DNA from: Apostichopus californicus
Lineage: Eukaryota > Echinodermata > Holothuroidea > Aspidochirotida > Stichopodidae
Length of the DNA: 20,564 bases
Direction: 5' to 3'
Assembly (NCBI GenBank): GCA_020650975.1
Contig: JAIPMN010002778.1
Location: 313-20,876 of the forward strand
A program made the translations under genes and the position numbers. Positions 1 to 9,500 of this stretch are shown here, piece after piece (position 1 is the first letter of the stretch; the number at the start of each line of letters is the position of its first letter). The notes below the pieces were generated by a model that saw only the letters and a program-made list of their open reading frames with translations, was not told the origin of the DNA and did no database searches.

Positions 1-1058
1 ATGATAGGTGTGTTTCTGTCAGTGAGACATAGATACTTTAATGATGAAGTTGGTTAGTAAACAAACTGTATGATAGGTGTGTTACTGTCAGTGAGAGACA
101 GACCTACTTCAACAACGACGGTGTTGGTTATTAAACAAACTGTATGATAGGTGTGTTACTGTCAGTGAGACATAGATACTTTAATGATGAAGTTGGTTAG
201 TAAACAAACTGTATGATAGGTGTGTTTCTGTCAGTGAGAGACAGACCTACTTCAATGATGAAGTTGGTTAGTAAACAAACTGTATGATAGGTGTGTTACT
301 GTCAGTGAGACATAGATACTTCAATGATGAAGTTGGTTAGTAAACAAACTGTATGATAGGTGTGTTTCTGTCAGTGAGACATAGATACTTCAATGATGAA
401 GTTGGTTATTAAACAAACTGTATGATAGGTGTGTTTCTGTCAGTGAGACATAGATACTTCAATGATGAAGTTGGTTATTAAACAAACTGTATGATAGGTG
501 TGTTTCTGTCAGTGAGAGACAGACCTACTTCAATGATGAAGTTGGTTAGTAAACAAACTGTATGATAGGTGTGTTACTGTCAGTGAGACATAGATACTTT
601 AATGATGAAGTTGGTTAGTAAACAAACTGTATGATAGGTGTGTTTCTGTCAGTGAGACATAGATACTTTAATGATGAAGTTGGTTATTAAACAAACTGTA
701 TGATACTGTAGGTGTGTTTCTGTCAGTGAGACATAGATACTTCAATGATGAAGTTGGTTATTAAACAAACTGTATGATAGGTGTGTTTCTGTCAGTGAGA
801 GACAGACCTACTTCAATGATGAAGTTGGTTAGTAAACAAACTGTATGATAGGTGTGTTACTGTCAGTGAGACATAGATACTTTAATGATGAAGTTGGTTA
901 GTAAACAAACTGTATGATAGGTGTGTTACTGTCAGTGAGACACAGACCTACTTCAACAACGACGGTGTTGGTTATTAAACAAACTGTATGATAGGTGTGT
1001 TTCTGTCAGTGAGACACAGACCTACTTCAACAACGATGAAGTTGGTTAGTAAACAAAA
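1..1058. repeat. Minisatellite, 69/71/74-bp units, about 15 copies
   Basis: Units begin ATGATAGGTGTG at 1, 70, 144, 213, 284, 353, 422, 491, 562, 631, 700, 774, 845, 914 and 988. Short A units (69 bp) carry GAGACATAGATACTT. Longer B units carry GACAGACCTACTTCAA: some are 71 bp, and those at 70 and 914 are 74 bp with CAACAACGACGGTG. The unit at 700 has a 5-base insertion. Unit lengths are not all multiples of three and stops occur, so the array is not coding. It lies in the presumed last intron of the plus-strand gene ending at 1431. The left window edge cuts it, so its true size is unknown. A diverged continuation, TTAGTAAACAAATGG and following, reaches about 1165. Confidence 0.95.
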
Positions 1059-1295
1059 CGTGTCAACAGTTCCGCTACCAGAAAGATGCAGTTCTGTATG
1101 ACAGTGATGGTAGTTAGTAAACAAATGGTTTTAATGGTGTGTAGCTATCAGTGATGCAGTAATATTAATTTAATATTTCCGTTGGTTAATGGCTTGCAAT
1201 TGTGAAACATCTCAATGTGACTCAGGTGAGGTGTCTTGTTGATCCTGATGAGCAATTTGACAATATCAGAGCTTAACTGTCTTCCCTGCCAACAG

Positions 1296-1431
1296 GTTTG
1301 CCCAGTTTGTGCTAGGTGACGATCATCTCAGTGAACATGAGCTTACTCTCTACGATTCTGACATGTCCATACCACCAGAACCTGAAGTAAATGATAGTTT
1401 ACTAACGAGTGACAGTGATAGTGAATGGTAG
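1296..1431 (+). CDS. Terminal coding exon of a plus-strand gene, tentatively NEMP/TMEM194-like C-terminus
   Basis: A strong 3' splice site (CTGTCTTCCCTGCCAACAG, AG at 1294-1295) is followed by one base completing a split codon, 44 open codons and TAG at 1429-1431. The peptide starts FAQFVLGDDHLSEHEL and ends in an acidic, serine-rich tail, LLTSDSDSEW. The split codon could give Arg, making RFAQFV. The RFA-x-FV...HL...E pattern followed by an acidic tail recalls the cytoplasmic C-terminus of nuclear-envelope integral membrane proteins NEMP1/NEMP2 (TMEM194). That comparison is from memory and rests on a short stretch, so identity is tentative. Exon status is better supported than the family name. 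Earlier exons must lie left of the window, beyond the minisatellite. Confidence 0.6.
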
Positions 1432-2716
1432 TTTCTTGCAGTCATTCACAGCCTGGAGCAGTAACATGGCTTCATTCTGCTTTCACATCACATCCTTTAT
1501 AGTTAAAACTGCAGGGTTTAAGGCTTATATGCTGTGAAGTTTTTACTTTCCTATAAAATGTATGAACATTTACAAGCATCTCAATTTTAGAAACAAACAA
1601 CACTGCTTTCATGCTCAGCTTAATTGTTTATTTATGGGAAGGGAAGCTGAACTGTTGGAGAGGGAAGGACTGATTACCGTAAAGGGTGAGATTAAAGTAA
1701 GTCATGGGGAGAGGAAAGATAATCACAGATAGAAGCCTTGAAATTATGTCATAACATCCATTGTGTCAGTTCAAAAGGGTATTCAAAAGTGGAATTCCAT
1801 TCAAAGGTGTGTTTTCCATATACTGATATCTCATTGTTTAACGAATCGTTAAATCAAATGAGTTTGTATTGTAAATATTCAAACATTTTGTAGTTTATAT
1901 ATTTATATTGTAGCATATAATATCTATAGTGGAACCCAAGTTAAGAAAAGAGTACAAAACATTTGCTTTTGCCTGTAACTACAGTGAAGTATGCTGCTTT
2001 TAGAGTTCCTTTATAGTTCTCTGTAAAGGAACTCTAGCTGCTATCTAGCAGTGTATATTGCTTTACTGCAATATATCTAGCATGATGTAATAGATGTCTC
2101 CAATTCAGAGAACAGTCCCTTGATTTCATGTACCTTCCATGGATTAAAATGTCCATGGATTTTATGTACTTTCCTGGTAAAATCTTTGAGTTCGTACAAA
2201 GGAACTGAATAATTTCAATTTACCTGACTGGCTTCCAGTTGGTAGAGGTGGCTTTCACCTATCATAAATTGTGATTGTTTACAACTGCAAACATTAAGTT
2301 CATTAATGGCTCACAGATAAAGGCAACCCAGTTCATTGATTAGTTTCATATCCTGTCATTCATAGTGATAGATAGAATAAGAAGACTTGCAGTTACCTTC
2401 CACCGTTAATTAGGTGTCTTAATTAGGTATTTGTCTGTCAGCTAACTTAGAACAGAAATAGTCTGAGTGATCCCTATCTTTACGGTGTAGGTAGTAAACC
2501 CTTGATGTCAACATGTTGTGGGAGGAGGCAGAGCCTGTCAACATCACTATCATGTCCCCAGATTGTGTGGCACAAGTATGGTCCCCTTACTGTAGATCAG
2601 ATTATGCTGCTATAGATCAATAAATAGCAGTATAAATACAAGTATGTGTTGATAGTATATGTATGTATAGGGATGTATACATAACCGCAATGTTGCTAAC
2701 TAACCCTAAACCACGT
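1432..2716. other. 3' flank of the plus-strand gene and intergenic DNA
   Basis: No convincing gene was found. ATTAAA at 1691-1696 and AATAAA at 2619-2624 are possible plus-strand poly(A) signals for the gene ending at 1431; neither can be proven from sequence. The stretch also holds the hairpin cluster at 2001-2075 and small local duplications, such as TCCATGGATT near 2140 and TTAATTAGGT near 2410. Confidence 0.5.
2001..2075. repeat. Three consecutive inverted repeats (hairpin cluster)
   Basis: A perfect 13-bp inverted repeat, TAGAGTTCCTTTA (2001-2013) with TAAAGGAACTCTA (2024-2036), encloses a 10-base loop. Just after come CTGCT/AGCAG (2038-2042, 2047-2051) and a perfect 8-bp TATATTGC/GCAATATA (2054-2061, 2068-2075). 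They lie about 600 bases after the stop of the plus-strand gene, so they may fall in its 3' UTR. Function is unknown; a remnant of a foldback element is an alternative. Confidence 0.8.
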
Positions 2717-2882
2717 TTAAAGGATTTTTTTAGTGAAAAATGGGATCCAGTCATATAATTTTTGTCTATGTATCACCCTAAGCCTTGCCCTGTGATTAAT
2801 TTTAGTTTCTGTGATAGAGTGCTTGAAATGTTGGCCCGTCCTGCCAGAAAATTTGAATCTAACACTGACTTATGTTGAGACG

Positions 2883-2890
2883 TGACGTCA
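2883..2890. promoter_or_regulatory. CRE palindrome TGACGTCA
   Basis: This is a perfect CREB/ATF octamer, with a second copy at 3207-3214. Because both lie at mirrored sites inside the inverted-repeat element, they may simply be part of that element's sequence. No nearby gene start is visible. Confidence 0.3.
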
Positions 2891-3206
2891 GTGCGGCACA
2901 TTGGTTAGACTCAATCACTCTAAGCTTTGCCTGGAGACTCTTTAGCTTGGCCTTGAGACAATACACAGGAATGTGTACAGACTTTGCATCCAGCTGTGAT
3001 TAAAAATATCTCTCAAATAACAACATGAAGAACTAGTTAGGGAATTCTAGAATGTTTGAAATCTCCAAAAGATTGCTAACTTGCAACTTCACCGGGAAAT
3101 TTCCATCTAAATCGCTCTTTTGTCTTCAGAAAGTTGAACTTTCCTCGCTAAAGTGTGGCTTGCTAATTGCTAGCGTCCCTGCAGCCCCTGAAATGAAGTG
3201 CCGGGA

Positions 3207-3214
3207 TGACGTCA
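3207..3214. promoter_or_regulatory. CRE palindrome TGACGTCA (second copy)
   Basis: This perfect CREB/ATF octamer is the mirror partner of 2883-2890 in the TTAA-bounded element. Downstream on the minus strand CGGCAC is conserved between both copies. A regulatory role is only a possibility. Confidence 0.3.
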
Positions 3215-3338
3215 CAGTCACTCATCGTTCTCCACCGTTCAAATACATTAGATTAAGTTGGCGCGAGGTTCAAAAATTCATTTCTCCTGAATCATAGAAT
3301 GAAAAATCCCCAAACTAAAAAATTATGGAGTTCTTTTC

Positions 3339-3430
3339 ATAATAATAATATAAGAATTTGTAAAGCGCTTTTATCCAGTTAAAAAAAACTGCTCAGAAGC
3401 GCTGCAGGAGCAAAGTACCCAAAATGGACA
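3339..3430 (-). repeat. SINE-like short dispersed repeat with ATT-rich tail
   Basis: On the plus strand an AATAATAATA tract is followed by TTTGTAAAGCGCTTTTATCC, an A run, then CTGCTCAGAAGCGCTGCAGG. The paired AGCGCTT/AAGCGCT blocks and simple ATT tail resemble a short dispersed element common in marine invertebrate genomes (recollection, no search possible). Its ~90-base length roughly accounts for the extra length of the right arm of the surrounding TTAA-bounded element, so it probably inserted into that element. Confidence 0.4.
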
Positions 3431-4984
3431 CATATACCCAACAGACACTAAAAAAAATCCTTTAAGTATGTATTAGTATATATGTATATGTACATACAAG
3501 TACATGTTGTTATGTCATATAACAATATACTGCTATCCATCAGTATTCTACTGTTTAGCTTCAGCATATGTCCTGGCTAGAATGTTAAGTGGAGTATGGC
3601 TACTGGTTTATTGCAAACCAGCACCTAAAACTAATATGTAGAAAGCTAAGTTTTAGTGATTCCTAGTTGCATTTCATAAATGAATCTGTGATGTAACTTG
3701 TGTTCATCCAAGCTTTACTTTATTGCAATTACCTGACTTTGCCCAATGTCAAACTCAATTGACCTTTGTATTTTGTATTCAATGAGGTGGACCCACATAT
3801 CAAGTTTATTCACTTTACTTTTGTATAACATGTTTTTGAAGTGTTCAGACCTCTCTCTCTGTTGACCTCAAATGATCTTTGGCTGCCACAGAAAAATTAT
3901 GGGGCACTTGTACTCACTATGATATGAAGTTTATATTTGGAGTTTATCAGTATTAAATTCATGCAAGCTTCACAAAGTTTGATTTGCAGATGACTAGGGA
4001 CTACGACTGGAAGATTTTTCCAGCACAAACCAAGGTTCTATCTTTGTCTACTGTCATTTATATTTTTATTTGGAAGTACATTGCTGTAGTCTGCAGTTAC
4101 AACTAAGTGTTTTAAATTTTCAGTTTGATATAACTTTTATCAATACTGGATGATTTTACTATGGGAATATGACCATTGTTTGTGTAACCTTCAACTGTAA
4201 ACAAAATTCTTTGGTGCGGTCATGAGCTTTAAAGCCTGTCAAGTTGTACTGTTTTATTACATATTGAAACGTCAGTGTAAGGACTTGTTTCAATGAACAA
4301 ACCTGATTATTCTTAGTGCTATGTAATCTTGAACACAGAATCGAGGATTCTTTTGCAACCATTGATGCCAAATATATATACTTTCCAAAAAACTGCAGAG
4401 GTTATTAATGATTGTGTATGGTACTGAATACTACAACTTTAATCTAAAAATTGCCACTCTGTTGGCTAAACTCTCTTCTGCTCTTTCCCTATTCTAGTTG
4501 TGAGGGGTTTTTAGAATTGTGAAAGACGACAAATGTAAAAACTGCCGCTGCTTGATGACAGTACAGTGGACTACTACTAAACTACATATGTACTATAGTA
4601 TGTATTGTGCACAAGAGCATGTACTGGAAGCTAATCATTATAAGTCTTTGCCAGTGACTATCAAATGTCATTGGGAATATTCACCTAACACACTTACTTT
4701 CCTTCACGAATACCGTTTGACTTTTGCAGTATTCCCAAGACTATATGGAATTCACAGTAGGAAACTTGCAAAAAAAGTTGTCACCATCAAGGATTGTCTG
4801 TCATTATGGTAGAACACTAAAATAGATACATGATAACTTATGGAAAGTACTCTCTTTTTAAAATTATTAATTATTGTCAGGCGACAAAGTCACCAGATAA
4901 TTGCAAAAAGAGGTAAATATTCATCTTTGATGGCAGCCACAAAAGAGAAAATTGTTTGGTTCATCTGAACAAACAAAACAAGAG

Positions 4985-5166
4985 GAGTGAGTCTTGTTAC
5001 TTGCAGTTGAAGGTCATATTAACCTGCTCTACTTAATGAAGCAGATTGTGAGGCTTGAAACAAGAGTGAGTCTTGTTACTAGCAGTTGGAGGTCATTTTA
5101 AACTGCTTGTTGCCTGTAGTTGAAGGTCATTTTAACCTGCTTTACTAAATGAAGCAGAATGTGAGG
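4985..5166. repeat. Tandem repeat, period about 79 bp, 2.5 copies
   Basis: GAGTGAGTCTTGTTACT begins at 4985 and again at 5064. The inner block AGTTGAAGGTCAT...TTTAACCTGC...AATGAAGCAGA...GTGAGG recurs a third time at about 5117-5166. Copies differ at several positions, so the repeat is not recent. Confidence 0.85.
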
Positions 5167-5689
5167 AATAATTTGACTTTACACTTGTCTATTTACAGCA
5201 ATATGTAAGAGCATTAAGAAACTAGCTGAAGTCTTTCATTGCTTGAGAACTGTTTATGTTTAGTTCTGTTATTTTGACATTGCATATGCTTTGGTATTCA
5301 CTGATTATGATTGTCGCATTCATACTGAATACCAGAAATAATTTTAAATTTAATTAATTCATTAAGTTTAATAACTTAAATGATCCTAGTAACTAAACTA
5401 TTGGCACCTATAGATGTGGTGGAGATATGAATGACTGTTTCCATAGATACATAGAAATTGAAATCAAGTACCTCCATATTACCAGCTGTGTGATGTTGGT
5501 ATTCATGACAGTGTGCAGTACTAACAGTATACACCACATCTAACCCAACATACTCTTTAGAGTTGTAGAGTTTGGGTAAGGTATGCACCATTAAACAGAT
5601 GTCACTGTATTCAGGTGTGTTGTTCCAAGACAATATGGAAAGAGGACTCAATTAGCAGGATGCATAATGTTTTCCATTCATCAAATGTA

Positions 5690-5695
5690 TTTATT
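5690..5695 (-). promoter_or_regulatory. Candidate poly(A) signal AATAAA, minus strand
   Basis: The plus strand reads TTTATT here, giving AATAAA on the minus strand about 665 bases after the NCAPG2 stop. A second candidate is at 5757-5762. Either could end the transcript. Confidence 0.3.
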
Positions 5696-5756
5696 TACTT
5701 GTTTTGTTCTGGTAAGTGATTTACTTCTTACATTTTTAATAAATTTGTACAAAGAA

Positions 5757-5762
5757 TTTATT
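5757..5762 (-). promoter_or_regulatory. Candidate poly(A) signal AATAAA, minus strand (proximal)
   Basis: The plus strand reads TTTATT, giving AATAAA on the minus strand about 600 bases after the NCAPG2 stop codon. It is the nearer of two candidates. Confidence 0.35.
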
Positions 5763-6357
5763 CAACTCTTCATTACTAAGGGTGTTTTTTCCTTCTCACC
5801 TACCATTCCACTTTGTAGACTCCTGAAATGTGGCCATGAAACTTAGCGTCTTTAGCCAGGGTCTTCCACCATGTAGGCTGCTAACCTTACACTGTACTGT
5901 GTATGTCTTCCCTGTACATAAAATATCCATGGTGTATTGTATGCAAATCCCTTGCAAATTTTATAAAGGTAAAATGTTCAATCCTACCAAAATTCAGCAG
6001 TCTTAAAACTAGAGATTACACATGCTGCAGTATGAAAAGAATACTTTATACATATGGTACTAAGTTCAGTCAAGCAAAGACAGCATGCATGGTCTTTGCG
6101 GAGAATTTTCAATTGTGATTGAAGGCGGTTCAGTACCATAGATGTCTCTGTGGATGTGCCAAGGAAGCAACTACAAGCTGTTACCACACATCCAATACTA
6201 ATCTTCCAACATGACAAATCTTGATAGGTCACCCAAGCTTAGGATTTGTGAAGTACCACTACAGCTCATTCAAAAGATAACATTCTTTTGTGAAACTAGT
6301 GAAAAGAAACAAACATAACAGACTAGTAACAGAAGCTCTGTACCTCTAAGGTGAATA

Positions 6358-6535
6358 CTACATGAGTAAACTACTACTGTTGGAGTTGTACAGTTTCTTC
6401 TTAGATTTATTCAAAGAGCTGGACGTATTATTCTCCTTGGACGTTGACAGGGAATTCTCCACTTCTGCTGGCTTCAAAGGAGGTTCCTTTCCCAGCAAAC
6501 TGTTCAACAGTTTTCGAGATTCAAAAAGCCAAGCC
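6358..6535 (-). CDS. NCAPG2: NCAPG2 last coding exon with extended C-terminal tail
   Basis: The acceptor is TTGCTGCATCAATTCAACAG; the stop TAG is at 6358-6360. One base completes Arg, then AWLFESRKLLNSLLG aligns with the extreme C-terminus recalled for the human protein (YESSSRTLGELLNS). About 43 further residues follow, rich in Ser, Asn and Lys, with a KEN tripeptide (SKENN) and a KSKKKL run, probably disordered. The open frame on the opposite strand at 6362-6547 is a shadow. Confidence 0.9.
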
Positions 6536-9500
6536 CTGTTGAATTGATGCAGCAAATGCTAAGAATTAGTGTAGTCAGCTCATTTTAAGGCTCTTGATAC
6601 AACGTCTACAAGAAATATTGTTCATATACGAAGACCTACAAATGGTTCGGACAGGTCCTAAAATGTTTCTTCAGGTATTCACCTTACAACATAATTGTTT
6701 TGTATATTGTATTGTATAGTGTATTATAACTACACAATAAAAACATCTTGTATTATACAATACTTTCATGAGCCTGATAAAACAGACCAGTAGAGAATGT
6801 TGTTGACCTTATGTTGTAGGTAGAATCTACCAAGTAATAAGGTATCAAAAAGAGGGACAACCTGATATCAAGTAAGTGAGCTGGTAAACAGACAAAGGAT
6901 ATTAGCTGTTTAGGTTATTGAAAAACCTCTTGGTATAAATTGCTATAAACTAATCAAATTAGAATAAGATATTATTTTGACCAAGTGCAACATTAGAATT
7001 AACCAGAGAGGACCACAACTCACTACCCACATGCGGCATCTAGACAATGAGATAATTACTGTTTCTCACCTGTCCAAACCATCTTCTGTTTCCCGTTTAT
7101 TCTCTTCATCTTCGAATCCTCTCTCTAGAGCATCCAACTGGGCCTCAACACTCCCTAAGCAGTTCTCAAGACCAGGCAATTTCTTTTTGTCTGTGTTTTC
7201 AGGATAACAACATGATACAAAAATTGTCTAACTGAAAATTTGTCATTATCGATGTGAATGTCTTCATGAAAATATGACAACAAAAGTTTGACTAGCAGCA
7301 TTGTTGGTGTATGAGAAAACAATAGTGCTTAAGTAAGTCCTTGTAATGGAAATAAAAGTGACTTACTGGAAATTCTTTCAGTTTCTGCTGAGAATTTGGA
7401 ACTGGTCTGAAACAGGACTTAATTTATACAAGATATGTTTCATGGGGGAGGGTTGAAATATATAAAATGCAACCGTTTGTCATCAATTATTGCGAGGGTT
7501 GTCAGCCTTGAAAAGTCCTTTTGCATGCCTTGTGGAAAGGCAAAAGAAATGTTTTTGCACTATTTCTTCTGTAGTATTTTAAATAAATGCAGTCCTTTTT
7601 TTGAACAATTGTTCATGTCTGTAAATATTGACAAAATTCTAAAACAGTTACACAAATCTCAAACAAAACACCAGTACACTGGATTTGGATCTGAACAGTC
7701 CTGTTACATAATAAATAGTGCAATGGGGCACTATGGTCCCTTGCTTAGTGGAATATGAAAGTATTGTATGTCATTACCAAATATCATAATATTTATGCCC
7801 ACATGTACCAGCTTTTAACCAAGAACTGTATTCCAAGTTCGGATACAATCTGATTTAAGTTTGAGGAGTTATTGCAAGTTTAAAATTTGGGACCCTCCCC
7901 AAAAATTTTGCACCCAACTGGTCCCAAAAATATTGGGCCTCACAAATTCAGGCCCAACGAATGTTTCCCAAAATGCATTTGAGGTGAAAATAAATTTTTG
8001 GCCCACCTGACCAAAAATGGGCCCAGAATTTTTGGGGGGCCCAGATGGCCTACATGTACCAGCTATTAAGCAACAACAGTATACCACATTTAGCTACAAT
8101 CTGACATAAGGTTGCAAAGGTATTGCAATGTAAAGAAAATGTGGGCCCAACTGGTCTCAAACATATTGAGCCCCACAAATACTGACCAAAGAATGTGTCC
8201 CAAAATGTCATTAAGGTGGAAATAAAATTTTGGCCCACTTGGCACACAATGGGTCTGGAATTTTTGGGACCCAGATTGTCCCAAAAAATTAAGCCTACAT
8301 GTACCAGCTATTAACCAACAACTGTATATACCAAAGGTTTGGCTACAATCTGACTTCAGGTTGCGGAGTTATTGCAGTGTACATAACGACTGATGTTTGA
8401 CCCATAACCTCATTAATATTCATAAGGTCAGCACCAAAAACAATAGGGCACACCTCACTATAATACATCTACTGAGCAAGTATCCTGCACTCCGACGCAA
8501 GCGCCAACCTGACTGCATAGGTTCCTAGTTTTAGCAAGGAACCAAAAGGAACCATTTCATGACATGTTAACAGGTTTTAATTAGAATTTTGTTCCTCATT
8601 CTGCAATGGTGTGAATTCATGATCAAAAAAGAACTTGGGTTCATACTTCCTTTTTCTTAAAAGTTGAAAAATACTTGAAGTTAAGTCATTCTCATAAAAT
8701 ATAACTATATGAAGTACCTTCCTTAAGTGCCTGTAGGATATGAAGTACAGCATAGATGTCAGCATTCTTCTCTAGAGCACCAGACCTCACACACTGATGA
8801 ATCTCAGTCACAAAGGACCTGCAAAAACAAAGACACATAAGATGTCTCTCCTTATCAACCTAGTAGAAATAAACAGAGTACCCGACCATTAAAACATACC
8901 ATGGTTCATTATCAATTCTTTCTCCCTCTTGCATGGCAAGAAAGGCATTAGAAGATGGCACTTAACAGAGGGCCAAAGATGGCACTAACAGAGGGCCAAA
9001 GATGGCACTAACAAGAGAGGCAAAGATGGCACTAACAAGAGAGGCAAAAATGGCATTAGGATTTAATTGAAAGCACCACTAGGTAGCTTTATTGCATACT
9101 GTACAGTACTTCCACTGATTAGAAACCAAACAGGGAATATCCCCATGGAGACATTAACAAATAAGCTGCTCTTGTCCTTAAAATGCATAGCTGCTGGTTT
9201 TTCGACATGTTCTAATCCGTTCAAGTGTATGTAACATCAAACCTTTACACTTTTACCTTTCCATTGATGTATGGCACATTGTATTATTTTCTTATGGGAC
9301 TCGGTAAAACTTGATCAAACCTAGCACTTTTGGACAAGGAATTTGCTCTTTTCGCAAAAATTCCTCAGTGCTCACTTTACTGCAGGTCACCCTGTGACGT
9401 ACTTGTAAGATTGAGGAAAAGTTTCGATCAAACTATTCACTTCAGCACTATTACACTACGCCGATAGGACACTCTGTCATACTGTTCATATCAAAATGCC

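Larger units (their letters stand above)
2717..3465. mobile_element. Non-autonomous inverted-repeat element bounded by TTAA (piggyBac-like MITE candidate)
   Basis: The left end reads TTAAAGGATTTTTTTAGTG (2717-2735). The right end, read on the minus strand from 3465 to 3446, is TTAAAGGATTTTTTTTAGTG, differing by one T. Both ends begin with TTAA, the usual target duplication of piggyBac-type transposons. Each arm also contains GTGACGTCA followed three bases later by CGGCAC (2882-2899 on plus, mirrored near 3198-3215), which supports an old inverted-repeat structure. The SINE-like copy in the right arm makes the arms unequal: GTGACGTCA lies about 165 bases from the left end and 250 from the right. 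The 81-codon open frame at 3052-3297 resembles nothing I know. No transposase is visible. The superfamily call is inference. Confidence 0.45.
3466..6357. other. Intergenic DNA and 3' UTR side of NCAPG2
   Basis: No recognisable gene was found. Open frames such as 4519-4812 (plus, GTG start) and 5376-5651 (minus, CTG start) have no domain, splice or context support. The right part must contain the minus-strand NCAPG2 3' UTR after the stop at 6358-6360. A 79-bp tandem repeat lies at 4985-5166. The rest is AT-rich unique-looking sequence. Confidence 0.5.

Noticed and set aside
1..1058. CRISPR-like array of direct repeats
   Set aside because: Units are contiguous with no unique spacers, and the context is an animal genome.
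4519..4812. 97-codon open frame with a few cysteines
   Set aside because: It has a GTG start, no recognisable domain, no splice signals and AT-rich surroundings.
5376..5651. 91-codon open frame on the minus strand after NCAPG2
   Set aside because: It lacks a recognisable family and an ATG start and probably lies in the 3' UTR or just beyond.
6362..6547. 61-codon open frame on the plus strand
   Set aside because: It is the antisense shadow of the last NCAPG2 exon, which has phase, homology and splice support.
7869..8284. Three overlapping minus-strand open frames with Gly/Pro/Phe-rich peptides
   Set aside because: They are readings of the 245-bp tandem repeat; the similar peptides come from the repeat copies.
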